Source: Reticulitermes lucifugus
Lineage: Eukaryota > Arthropoda > Insecta > Blattodea > Rhinotermitidae
DNA: 64,000 bases
Direction: 5' to 3'
Assembly: GCA_026260175.1 (NCBI GenBank)
Contig: JAKCWW010000555.1
Span: 38,361-102,360 of the forward strand
Each line of letters starts with the position of its first letter. Position 1 is the stretch's first letter. Below are positions 23,801-30,860 of the stretch, one piece after another. A model generated the notes under the pieces. That model searched no databases, was not told the DNA's origin, and saw nothing but the letters and a program-made list of their open reading frames with translations. Both the position numbers and the translations under genes were made by a program.

Positions 23801-25370
23801 TACAGCACATCAAATTGCTCAAATACATCCATTTCTGTGTATTATCATCATCATTATTATTACTATCATCATCATCATCATCATCGTCAAAATTCTGCAA
23901 CTGAATGTTGCAGAATGATCGCACTTCTACTCATGTGTAAGAGATCCCCAGTTAAAATTTTGGCCTGGAGAACAGCCACTGTCTGTGGTTTTCTGTATTT
24001 TTCCTTGGCCCCTCTAAGCAAATGCTGCAACATTATCTCAAATTATGCTATGACCACTTCCTGCCACATCCTTTCCAAACCACTATTCACTAATTACCTA
24101 CCACATATCTGAAGGCAAATGATCTCAGTTCCTGACAGTGTCATTAAATATATCAAATAAATGATAACAGACTGGAATAAAAATAGAGAAAATTTTCCAT
24201 CCACCATGTTGGTACATACCATTACTAATACTGCTGTCTTGCCTAGTTATCCAATGAACCTATGACAGCCATATACATTTAGATTATGAGCTAATTCCCA
24301 TATTATCTTAAGCATGCTTACACAGATTCATAAGCCCACCTCGTTTCACACTGTTGTCTAGGGAAGGAGTACCAGCAGCCTGGTCTGCCAACTGTTGACG
24401 CTCAACACCCATAGCTCCAAATCTTTTGACTGGCTGCAAAGAACCACTCACAGGTTGATCTGTTGCCCTTGTCTGATGCAGATCCCTGATAAAATATTTG
24501 TGCCACAGCTAAGAAATAGTTCTTATACAGAACACTTCTTTAAAACTTCTCTTGTTATATAAAGTACTTGGTTATCATGACTTCACTTTTAATACACTGA
24601 ACCAACACAAACACACACAAAATGAGCATACCAGTTTCTTAATCCACAGGAATAGTAACTGGGAAAAGAACACAAGTTAAACCTTCTAGGCAAAACTTAA
24701 TTTGTGTATTAACAATTCATCTTGCAAAAATAACTAACTTCACATTCACAATGTGATATGAAACTAAACACATTACACAATGCATTACCTTAAAAGATCT
24801 CTCTTAAAACACACTACTGTCCTCCGTCCATGACCTTGCCCTATTGAAAATGTGCACAGTTCTTCAGGGTACTTCTCTGACACTTTATGTATAAGGAATC
24901 GTCTGTAGTTGTTTACTGGTGGAAACAACAGTACACTGAAAGCGAATTGAGAGTAAAAGTGGATCAGCATTTGGTATATGCCTTCGAATCAACAGCTACA
25001 ATCCAAGATGCAGCTACTACTTCTCTCACTTTCACTAACCTGAAGTCATGCATGCCATACTTCTTCCTGGTGGAAGCCGTTATACCAAAAACGGATCAGA
25101 AAAGAAATTGATATTTTAACCTATACCAGAATCTGCTATCACTGCTTAAATAGTTTTCATCGCATATTGTTCCACTGATGCAATGAAATGTCATGCGTAA
25201 ATCACCTTACCTTACCTTTTACCCTTGCGACTCCGATTCAGGAATTGCTTGATATCGGACACAACGCAATCGACAAATTCATTATCTTGGAGACTGAGGT
25301 ACCTTCCAATCACCGAGTTATCCAGCTTGACGGGCAATACCACAACTTCAGTTCCTTCAAGGGTAAACAG
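5809..25370 (-). CDS. R3H and coiled-coil domain protein, R3HCC1/R3HCC1L family (spliced, N-terminus incomplete)
   Basis: Eight coding exons join in frame to about 938 codons: 25370..25216, 24935..24789, 24485..24340, 21892..21769, 19470..17784, 11896..11641, 9004..8768 and 5873..5809. Every junction has GT donors, AG acceptors and matching phase. Domain order is: R3H domain (R-x3-H as RFLIH) ending in '[12 protein letters not shown]'; two peptides resembling exon-junction-complex binding motifs, '[13 protein letters not shown]' and '[14 protein letters not shown]'; a 560-residue Ser/Asn-rich disordered exon; the family motif '[19 protein letters not shown]'; an RRM-like fold with '[14 protein letters not shown]' and '[13 protein letters not shown]'; a block with '[13 protein letters not shown]'; and a charged tail. 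Vertebrate R3HCC1 and R3HCC1L share this C-terminus. The family is probably RNA-associated, but its molecular role is poorly defined. No in-frame Met lies in the first exon seen (TAA at 25376-25374), so a further 5' exon is needed. Confidence 0.9.
5874..6420. other. Intron 7 segment, nothing recognised
   Basis: Small frames on both strands here match nothing I recognise. The sequence is AT-rich. Confidence 0.4.
6480..6890 (-). mobile_element. mariner-type transposase N-terminal remnant
   Basis: The minus-strand frame at 6755-6486 contains '[14 protein letters not shown]', '[20 protein letters not shown]' and '[13 protein letters not shown]', the paired helix-turn-helix start of mariner/SETMAR-like transposases. 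The catalytic part is absent. The right-hand end near 6870-6895 could be the element terminus. Confidence 0.75.
7000..7147 (-). repeat. tRNA-derived SINE, partial
   Basis: The minus strand has a decayed tRNA head: a B-box-like 'ggtgggaatcaaactcc' block and 'tgagctaccccagctcc' at the end. Similar heads occur in the other SINE copies of the window. Confidence 0.6.
7150..7640. other. Intron spacer
   Basis: AT-rich. The block around 7455-7565 is repeated imperfectly at 7600-7690 ('acatacaactgaaacca', 'cagcacttaact'), a local direct duplication. Confidence 0.5.
7690..8700 (+). mobile_element. mariner-family transposon, decayed
   Basis: Piecewise plus-strand translation gives a recognisable transposase C-terminal half in order: '[11 protein letters not shown]', '[18 protein letters not shown]', '[20 protein letters not shown]', then '[13 protein letters not shown]' and 'FKQQP'. 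The catalytic-domain motif order is intact but at least six frameshifts and stops interrupt it. It sits inside intron 7 antisense to the host gene. Confidence 0.8.
8768..9004 (-). CDS. R3HCC1-family exon 7: conserved C-terminal block
   Basis: Acceptor ATATATTTGCAG|C, donor GCAAGAG|GTAACG. It encodes '[19 protein letters not shown]', '[20 protein letters not shown]' and '[19 protein letters not shown]', all near-identical in order to the vertebrate family C-terminus. Confidence 0.93.
9240..9745 (-). mobile_element. mariner transposase remnant
   Basis: Antisense translation gives '[18 protein letters not shown]' and '[19 protein letters not shown]'. Alignment by eye with 55370-55830 shows the same nucleotide order ('tttctttcgcactgcttct', 'agatc.gggctg', 'cccagcattc.ata'). 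The two loci are copies of one family. Confidence 0.65.
9750..10395. other. Intron 6 spacer
   Basis: AT-rich. No coding or repeat structure seen. Confidence 0.4.
10398..10571. mobile_element. pogo-like MITE
   Basis: It begins CAGTAAACCCCCAATTTA and ends with the near-complement of CAGTAAAACTCC. TA flanks it on both sides (10396-10397, 10572-10573). At 174 bp with no coding content it is a typical non-autonomous pogo-type element. Confidence 0.75.
10575..11590. other. Intron 6, nothing firm
   Basis: A small minus frame (11131-11334) has no recognisable similarity. The sequence is otherwise AT-rich. Confidence 0.4.
11641..11896 (-). CDS. R3HCC1-family exon 6: RRM-like domain
   Basis: Acceptor GGTTTTTTGCAG|C, donor TAGTTG|GTAAGT. 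It encodes '[19 protein letters not shown]' and '[19 protein letters not shown]', the most conserved block of the family, which resembles beta1-alpha1 and beta2-beta3 of an RRM. It joins exon 5 in phase 0 across a 5.9-kb intron that contains a LINE and a hAT element. Confidence 0.93.
11940..12130 (-). repeat. Dispersed repeat remnant (same family as 36060-36200)
   Basis: On the minus strand both copies keep 'accagacta'- or 'atcgacatgg'-like blocks followed by 'catatcc.agaagac' and 'catgagaa'. The piecewise peptide '[20 protein letters not shown]' is read here. The source element is unknown to me; related scraps lie at 30620-30860 and 49270-49350. Confidence 0.45.
12638..13147. mobile_element. 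hAT-like non-autonomous transposon
   Basis: The ends are TAGGGTTACCATGCATCC and, reverse-complemented, TAGGGCTACCATATGTCC. A perfect 8-bp direct repeat CTTTAATT flanks it (12630-12637, 13148-13155), the length expected for hAT. There is no transposase frame inside its 510 bp. Confidence 0.85.
13156..13930 (+). mobile_element. Non-LTR retrotransposon fragment (endonuclease-RT linker and start of RT)
   Basis: Broken frames read '[12 protein letters not shown]', '[20 protein letters not shown]', '[19 protein letters not shown]' and '[19 protein letters not shown]'. This order is typical of arthropod LINEs between the APE endonuclease and the RT. A related piece of the same class, further 3', lies at 54130-55250 on the other strand. 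Confidence 0.75.
13945..16690 (+). mobile_element. R1/Jockey-group LINE, truncated and mutated
   Basis: From left to right: a GC-richer leader (13945-14390); an APE endonuclease in pieces ('[18 protein letters not shown]', '[10 protein letters not shown]', '[12 protein letters not shown]', '[10 protein letters not shown]'-like text around 14940); RT pieces ('[18 protein letters not shown]'); a 307-codon open frame (15491-16414) with '[17 protein letters not shown]', '[13 protein letters not shown]' and '[13 protein letters not shown]'; and an RNase H start ('[18 protein letters not shown]', '[12 protein letters not shown]'), truncated at about 16690. The catalytic YADD box reads YAD-I, lacking one Asp. 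A deletion joins endonuclease to RT near 15060. It lies antisense in intron 5. Confidence 0.88.
16690..17700. other. Intron 5 near the long exon
   Basis: AT-rich with a short (AAAT)n tract at about 17362-17390 and an A-run at 17515. No gene or transposon recognised. Confidence 0.4.
17784..19470 (-). CDS. R3HCC1-family exon 5: long disordered exon with second EJC-binding-like motif
   Basis: 1687 bases are open throughout on the minus strand. The exon starts after a TTTCTAATAATAG acceptor with '[19 protein letters not shown]', very close to the N-terminal 'ARRPD..LYVPK.RR' element known in vertebrate R3HCC1L. It then runs through Ser/Asn/Asp-rich low-complexity sequence and ends with '[19 protein letters not shown]', a family signature, at donor GAGGAA|GTAAGT. 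Confidence 0.93.
19500..20160. other. Intron 4, left part
   Basis: AT-rich with no recognisable feature before the hammerhead-like motif at 20170. Confidence 0.4.
20170..20213 (-). ncRNA. Hammerhead-ribozyme-like motif downstream of a Penelope-like relic
   Basis: On the minus strand: AACTCC, CTGATGA, one extra T, stem II GGCACC-CT-GGTGCC, GAAA, CATG, TA, GGAGTT. Stem I (AACTCC/GGAGTT, 6 bp) and stem II (6 bp) are perfect and the conserved core is complete. Stem III is minimal; ACATGT is self-complementary, as in Penelope-type hammerheads thought to work as dimers. The extra base after CTGATGA is a deviation also seen in the other copies. Confidence 0.78.
20250..21560 (-). mobile_element. Penelope-like element, RT C-terminus plus GIY-YIG domain, decayed
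   Basis: Minus-strand frames include '[20 protein letters not shown]' with '[18 protein letters not shown]' (end of the Penelope RT), then '[20 protein letters not shown]' (GIY-YIG start) and 'TLNNKHEYG'. Frameshifts and stops interrupt it. The gene order runs into the hammerhead-like motif at 20213-20170 on the same strand, which links ribozyme and retroelement. Confidence 0.82.
21769..21892 (-). CDS. R3HCC1-family exon 4: first EJC-binding-like motif
   Basis: Acceptor TTCATTCGCAG|C, donor AACAAG|GTTGGT. It encodes '[19 protein letters not shown]' followed by a Pro/Ser-rich stretch. The pattern hydrophobic-x-hydrophobic-Tyr-x-Pro followed by a basic cluster resembles the EJC-binding motif known from UPF3B and SMG6; the functional reading is inference. 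Confidence 0.85.
21900..22750. other. Intron 3, left part
   Basis: A G-run near 22437-22452 and short frames only. Nothing recognised. Confidence 0.4.
22750..22995 (-). repeat. SINE, decayed
   Basis: Block order matches the other SINE copies: 'actcattcttgacc', a C-rich run, 'actggacaggagactggg' and a decayed tRNA-like head ending 'ctatgctatcctggctctg'. It is read on the minus strand. Confidence 0.65.
22995..24335. other. Intron 3, right part
   Basis: AT-rich. Holds an (ATT/ATC)n microsatellite at about 23843-23885, whose translation creates a spurious poly-His or poly-Asp frame. No gene seen. Confidence 0.5.
24340..24485 (-). CDS. R3HCC1-family exon 3: linker
   Basis: Acceptor TTTTATCAG|G, donor AACGAG|GTGGGC, 146 bases. 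It encodes a polar linker including '[19 protein letters not shown]'. No domain is recognised. It is supported by exact phase continuity between the R3H exon and the next exon. Confidence 0.85.
24789..24935 (-). CDS. R3HCC1-family exon 2: R3H core
   Basis: The acceptor is CTCAATTCGCTTTCAG and the donor is TTTTAAG|GTAATG. The exon encodes '[20 protein letters not shown]', containing R-x3-H, and then '[14 protein letters not shown]', the usual end of the R3H fold that binds single-stranded nucleic acid. The 147 bases keep phase with both neighbours. Confidence 0.92.
25216..25370 (-). CDS. R3HCC1-family coding exon 1 seen: N-terminal half of the R3H domain
   Basis: Encodes '[20 protein letters not shown]', which matches the helix that precedes the R3H core. 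The donor AAAAG|GTAAGG leaves phase 2. A second GTAAGG lies five bases downstream but would break the frame. The upstream limit is uncertain: the frame is open to 25370, and an acceptor such as CCCTTGAAG|G at 25354 is possible. Confidence 0.75.
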
Positions 25371-25930
25371 TATTTACGAAAACCTCACGCAACCCACGAT
25401 TATCCACATGTGACGTCACATGCAAAACAAATGAGGAGCAGTGGCCGAGCATGTATCCTGGCATCACGTGAGTAATGTAGGCATTCCCGAACGAGAGCGG
25501 GAGGGTGGAAATATAAACTGGTAACACGAAAAATCGGTTCCGTCGACACTGTAGTTCACTGCTGTTGCCGTACAAGTATGATTACTTGCGCTAGTTATAA
25601 GAAAGTGCTCTCACTTTTCATGACCTACTTACAAACGGGACATACACTGTCATGACTCTAGTCTGGAATAACGAGTAGCTGCTAATTCATCTCCGACGTA
25701 ACACTCTAAAATCCTTACGACCGCCAGGTACTGATGTTTCTTTCCCAAAGCGATGCTACTTTTATGAAAATGATAATACACCTATTGTAAAATGTATACA
25801 TACGTTGCTTCTCACGAACTACATCTTTCCTGCCCTTACACCTAATGCCGTTTCTTGTCCAAAACCATATTATTTTCGTAAAAAGATTATGTGCTTGCTA
25901 TATTGTATCTACAGCGTAATTCTGGTAAAC
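25371..25930. other. 5' flank of the R3HCC1-family gene
   Basis: CpG is visibly more frequent here than in neighbouring DNA (for example around 25480-25570), which fits a promoter or first-exon region for the minus-strand gene. The initiator codon and any leader exon were not identified; no transcription start can be assigned by eye. Confidence 0.35.
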
Positions 25931-25943
25931 TGACACTTGGAAG

Positions 25944-26326
25944 CATAGGCGTAACTTTCTAATAACACTGGGGGCAAAGTCGACAATGGGTATTAAAGAA
26001 ACTAACTTGCAAAGGAGTCAAGTTAGAAACAGGAAAGACTCGTTTCAATCCGGCCTTAACTCACAATGACCTTAGGCAAAGGGCACAGAGAATTTACAGT
26101 ACCTCTCTTCCTTTGTAAACGGGTGACTATTCTACGTCCCGTAAAACGCAGGTATTTCATTTTTTTCTGTCTTTACACCACCCAAATAATCATTCAGAAA
26201 ATATTATATTTTTTATTTGACTCAGTATTTTATTTCAACTCAGTAGCCAAAAATCTATTCTTAGGTAGAAAAAATATTGGAGGGGCATTTGCCCCTTCCC
26301 CCTTGCACCCCCAAGGTACGCCTAAG
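25944..26326. mobile_element. hAT-like MITE
   Basis: The ends read CATAGGCGTAAC and, on the other side, the complement of CTTAGGCGTACC. Flanking 8-bp repeats CTTGGAAG (25936-25943) and CTTGGGAG (26327-26334) differ at one base. No transposase. Confidence 0.7.
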
Positions 26327-26650
26327 CTTGGGAGGTATTTAAAGAATGCGGGTAGCATGGGGTGGGTATTCGCCTGGCTAGGGTATGTGACTAAGCGACT
26401 ACTGTCTGTGCAAGTAACAGTTACCACTTTTAGTGACTGCCAGCTCCAAATGTTCTAGCGGCTGATGTATTTTGGCCTAGTATTTTTCACTGACATCTAG
26501 TGCCACAATACAGGTACCAGCCTCATACCCTGCGCCTCCCTTTTGCTTGTGCCTGTCCCCACTTCCTGACCCAGCAAGTTCCCATTTACCAGAACTAGAT
26601 TGTAGGTTCAACTCTATAGGGCTCTGAAGATGGTATATGATTCAGTGACA

Positions 26651-26900
26651 TCATCTTCTTATTCTAGACTCTGTCCATCGTCTAATTTTTGATGAAGCAT
26701 GACGTTTCGGAAACTGTCGTCTTCACGCAAGGAAAGCACCTACACTGGTGGACTCCTTTGATAGAGCTATTCTCATTCGGGGTCCACCAGTGTAGGTGCT
26801 CCCTTGCCTTAAGACGGAAGCAGAGCCAGCTTCCGAAAAGTCATGCTTCATCAAAAAATTAGACTATGGACAAAGTCCAAAGAAGAAGAAGAAGATTATG
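26651..26900. repeat. Inverted repeat of a hammerhead-like family (CTGAAGA/GAAACG type)
   Basis: Arms 26651-26755 and 26780-26900 are complementary with divergence ('gtctaattttt', 'gatgaagcatgac', 'cacctacactggtgga'). Each arm carries a GAAA-GTC core remnant with a stem II-like hairpin: right arm GGAAGC..GCTTCC before GAAAAGTC, left arm GTGAAGA..GAAACGTC. The motifs point outward. Confidence 0.7.
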
Positions 26901-27066
26901 TCGGTAGACTGTACGTTGCTTTGTCTTCAAAATCAGGGGCGTAAGTACCAGATAGCAAAAGTGTGCAAAGCATACGAGTAGAGGCTCACTCACACATACA
27001 GAGGGCCCAGAAGCCCATCGCAAAAAAAATTATGTAATTGAAGGCTTCCGCCGTGGTCGTAATGTT

Positions 27067-27202
27067 GCTTAAAATCTTCTGGGTTGTTACTCGGCGTCAT
27101 TTTTTTGGTGTATGACCAACGTTTCGGGATCACTTGTTTGTCCCGAAACGTTGGTCATACACCAAAAAATGACGCCGCGTAACAACCCAGAAGATTTTAA
27201 GC
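27067..27202. repeat. Near-perfect short palindrome
   Basis: Arms of about 60 bp around a centre near 27135, for example GACCAACGTTTCGGGA at 27114 against TCCCGAAACGTTGGTC at 27141-27156. The outer part ('gacgccgcgtaac', 'aacccagaagat') matches the flank of the 33.2-kb copies. The centre lies inside the expected stem II of the motif, so the CTGAAGA side is missing. Confidence 0.85.
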
Positions 27203-27505
27203 AAAAAGAAAATTGTTTACACGTGCCGAGCACCATCCACTCTTCGGGTGATTCGAGCTTATTCACGCGAATACGCTGCAGCGTCGCCAACCGTAGTACA
27301 ATAATAGCTCAAACCAAGTTTGGCTATAGCACACGTCATTTAATATCTTACTTTACGAGACTGTTCTGTTAGATAACTTTTAGAAACATAATTATTTGGT
27401 GACGTCTCGGCCTGTTTATTAATAAACACCAGATTTTTGTTAATAGCAACCAGCAAATGCACTTACATTATCACAAATTCACAATAATATATTCAAAAAT
27501 ATACT

Positions 27506-27552
27506 ACACCCCTACATGTTTCGGACCTCGTTGGTCCATCATCAGGGAGCAC
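27506..27552 (-). ncRNA. Hammerhead-ribozyme-like motif (left arm, 27.5 kb)
   Basis: CTGATGA, extra T, stem II GGACC/GGTCC with loop AACGA, GAAA, CATG, TA. The stem I strands CTCC/GGGG pair with one wobble. The core is intact. Confidence 0.7.
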
Positions 27553-27667
27553 ATCAGTCGTTGGATAAAAAAAATGATGATTTGGTCTAAATGTACATAT
27601 AGAATAATGCTAGTAATTTTTCATGTAAAATTAGACCAAATCATTATTTTTTATGCCACGACTGTTG

Positions 27668-27712
27668 TGGTCCCTGATGAAGGACCAACGAGGTCCGAAA
27701 CATGTAGGAATA
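27668..27712 (+). ncRNA. Hammerhead-ribozyme-like motif (right arm, 27.7 kb)
   Basis: CTGATGA at 27674-27680, extra A, stem II GGACC/GGTCC, GAAA, CATG, TA. Stem I is short (TCC/GGA). Confidence 0.68.
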
Positions 27713-28646
27713 TAGTGTGTTTTTTGAATATATTATTGTAAATTTGTGACAATTTAAGTGCATTTTTGGCTGATATTAAAAAAATCAAATTATAAATGCA
27801 CAAATTGGAAAATACAAAAAATATAAAACAACAAAGACTTTGGTTTGGCCTAAATTTGAGTCTTCTATAGCACAACTCTTCGTTTGTATATTCGCAACGC
27901 CGATACACATCAGAGAAAAATTACTTAAAGTTTATATTCTTATTATGTATTGAATAAGATAAATTCTCAAATTAATCAACGAGTTTTAGGAATGCAAAGG
28001 GTGAACAACTATTTTGGATTGCTTGAACCGCCTCCGCCCCCCCCCGCGGCCCAAAAAGAAAATATAATAAGCCAGGAGCAGAGATTTTAAACCCACGCAC
28101 AAATCTCAACACAAAATATCCGACAGTGGTATCTCCTCAATTTCCTTTTCAGTTTCTTCATGCAGTTTCATTTTTAAAAAATATTTAATTCAAAAAGTCG
28201 ACTAAGCGCGTTTTAGAATTACTTCTTACCAAGTGCAGTTGTATGGAAAGTGAATATCCCAAGATATTTACTCTCTCCGTAGTGTTTTCTATGCTTCAGG
28301 TAACGCTGGTCAGTGTTGAAACGTGTTTTATAAATTAGAAATAAAAAAAAAGACCAGAGTAATTCGATAGGTCAAATCAAGCTAAATTATCTTACTATTC
28401 TGTGTGTCAAACACAAGGAAGCTACCAACATTAAAGAACTCATCAGTGATTCTGCAATGGGAAGGGCCCCGGTGAAGTTATAAATTAGTACTTAATTGGC
28501 GGGTTTCTTGGAACAAGGACAATGTTCAAATTTTCTGAAAATTGAGTTCTTGTAACAGCCAGTAGTGTTCAGCATGGTGCATGCATTCATGTATAAGTTT
28601 TCAAAAAAAAAATCTGTGTGATAGTCACATCGTTTTTCCACATGAT

Positions 28647-28885
28647 CAGGGCCGGACTAAGAGGCGGGCTAGCCAGACAACTGCCCGGAGTTCCAACGTG
28701 TAAGCGGAATAATCGGAAATATGGTGCTAGTAAACTCAAGTTTCCACACGCAAAAGAATTTCTCCGAAAATTGTCCGCAATTTGGGCACGCACCTAAAAA
28801 AATGTTTGTTAGCCCTGTCCTAGGTCGAAAAAAGTTTAAACAATATGGGTTTGAAGGGGCGCCCACATGTCTCGGATCGGTCCTG
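28647..28885. mobile_element. hAT-like MITE
   Basis: The ends are CAGGGCCGGAC and the complement of CAGGACCGATC. The flanks CACATGAT (28639-28646) and CATATGAT (28886-28893) form an 8-bp duplication with one mismatch. The 239 bp have no transposase. Confidence 0.75.
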
Positions 28886-28899
28886 CATATGATTGTAAG

Positions 28900-29660
28900 A
28901 AACAAAATTTAAACAAACAGTTTTACATAAAAACCAAGTAGGCCTATATTTATGACAATTTAACATGGCGTAGTCACGTACTTCAGAATCCATCGGCAAG
29001 CTTTGCACAGGGGCCCAGAAATCTTAGGTACACCACTGAACAAAACTATTGTCTGATGAGGGTTTTACTTTATCCGAAAGTGAAGTTTCAGTATTTTACA
29101 TTTCTAAAAATGAGGTCGCAGCAGACACGGAAGTGCGAATACAGGAACTCAGAATGTGTAGAAAGTGCAAGGCACTAGGTAAGTCGTTACGCTTCAGCTT
29201 TCGTTTGCATCACCACTGTAACTGCTGCTTTCACTTCCTATAATAAGCTACGTAATACTTGCCGTATTGTTCATATTATCAATGGAAATCAAATTCAACT
29301 ACTCTTTATCTAAGGCCACATCTAACTCAGCTTACATCACATGCTGAGCATGCCATTAATGCAAATATTTGAATCATATCTCCTAATTCGGCATATTCAT
29401 CGATCCAATCACGGAACACAAAATGCTACGAATCAACCTCCACACCGCGTCGCGTTTCGTATTACTGCTACCAGGACGAGTCATTGTTTATCATAACTTG
29501 TGACGTCACAGGCTACCCCCGCGCGTCTCAGCCACACACAACTGATCTGTGCATGGACCAGAAATGAATGCGTGCTACTAATCACGCGCGAGCGCAGTGG
29601 ATGCAAGTGGTAAAGAATGAGAAAATGTAACTATCTGACGGGTTGCATATTACCGCGTGT
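28900..29660. other. Intergenic spacer
   Basis: Moderately CpG-containing stretch at about 29430-29660. A small frame at 29049-29243 is not recognised. No gene supported. Confidence 0.35.
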
Positions 29661-29757
29661 TTCCCTATGTAGTTATAAAAATTAAAGACCAACATAATAC
29701 AGTGCTTATAGGTAGACACCCTTAATTTTCTGTAATCTATAGAGCGCAGATCTTATC

Positions 29758-29797
29758 TCCTACCTGTTTCGGCCCACGTGGGACACTCTCAAGACGT
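29758..29797 (-). ncRNA. Decayed hammerhead-like motif (left arm)
   Basis: GAAACAGGTAGGAG and stem II GTCCCACGTGGGC remain, but CTGATGA reads CTTGAGAG. Presumably inactive. Confidence 0.45.
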
Positions 29798-30508
29798 TCC
29801 AAGTAGCAGAATGAGAAGTGTATAAAAAGTTATGAGTACGCGTACCATTTAAACAGTTATATATACAAATGTAAACTAACTTCTGATTTAATTCAAAATA
29901 CATCGTTTATCTATTACCTTGTTAATAATTTTATTGCCAGTAGTCTTAAGGATGCAATACTGCTTTTTGGACTTTTTGGCTGCACATGTAATAATATATA
30001 TAAGCTTGAATATATAAAGTGTTATACAATTATGTGTCACATGTCAGTCCTAGAGAAAGACTGTTGTGTCCGTACATTTAAAAGTAATTGTCTTCATTAA
30101 AACATAATGTGCACCACTTGCAGCAAGGTCTAGAGTTACCGTCTGAATTGTGTACAGCCTGGCGTTGAGTTTGTATTATGATGAATGCTGAAACTTTGTA
30201 TATACATTTTAATGAAGACAGTTCCATTTAGATGTATTGACACAATACCCTCTAGGGCTGTATATGTAACACATAATTGTATTAAACCTTATTTATATTA
30301 AAGCTTATATGTTATTATATGTGCAGGCAAAATGTCCAAAGAGTAATTTTAATAAAAAACAATATTTCATTCATAACGCGAATGGTAGTAAAATTATTAA
30401 AAACAAATAGATAAGTGATACATCTTTAATCAAATCAGAAGTTATTTTTACATTTATATGCTCAGTATAATTGTTTTATTGTTACACTTCTCATGCTACT
30501 GCTTGAAA

Positions 30509-30547
30509 ATCCCTGATAATGGCCCAGCTGGGCCGAAAGGTGTAGGA
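30509..30547 (+). ncRNA. Decayed hammerhead-like motif (right arm)
   Basis: CTGATAA, extra T, stem II GGCCC-AGCT-GGGCC, then GAAAGGTGTAGGA. The helix is kept but G8 is changed, so it is presumably inactive. Confidence 0.5.
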
Positions 30548-30619
30548 CATTGATTACAGACAATTAGGGATGTCTCCCTATAAACAGCGTATTTTGTTGT
30601 TTCTAATTTGTATAACTAC

Positions 30620-30860
30620 AGGAAATGTAACGTTGGACAGGGCGGAATGGAAGTGAAGTAACACATGCTACATAAGACACTTCTGAACACATAGGAGGCC
30701 ACACGTTACATAGACGTGCCAAAACACAAGGGAGACCTCGGACCTCTAGATCCTGAAGATGAAGGCATTGGGTTTCTTCCGACTGTTGGGAACCAGTTAT
30801 CCAGTAACGCTGACTCATATCTCAGAAGAATGGAATCCTAGACCTTGTCACTCTCACTCT
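30620..30860 (+). repeat. Dispersed repeat remnant
   Basis: Piecewise peptide 'KHKGDLGPLDPEDEGIGFL' followed by 'NQLSSNADSYLRRMES' looks like a decayed copy of the family glimpsed at 11.9, 36.1 and 49.3 kb. It directly abuts the large palindrome. Family identity unknown. Confidence 0.4.

Larger units (their letters stand above)
27455..27765. mobile_element. Palindromic element with two outward hammerhead-like motifs
   Basis: The two arms meet near 27610 and are complementary throughout with modest divergence. Each arm carries CTGATGA, stem II GGACC-AACGA-GGTCC, GAAACATGTAGG. The motif is on the minus strand in the left arm and the plus strand in the right. Confidence 0.85.
29668..30621. mobile_element. 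Large palindromic element, arms about 475 bp
   Basis: The whole block folds on itself around about 30145. Examples are 'tatgtagttata' at 29668 against 'tataactaca' near 30612, 'acttctgattt' at 29880 against its complement near 30432, and 'gcacatgtaataatat' against 'atattatgtgcaggc'-type sequence near 30320. The arms have diverged. Decayed hammerhead-like motifs sit near each outer end (29758 and 30509). Confidence 0.8.

Noticed and set aside
23706-24112. Frames with poly-Asp or poly-His
   Set aside because: They translate the (ATT/ATC)n microsatellite and have no other support.
25188-25475. 95-codon plus-strand frame
   Set aside because: Overlaps the R3H N-terminal exon in antisense; the minus-strand protein is recognisable and phase-consistent.
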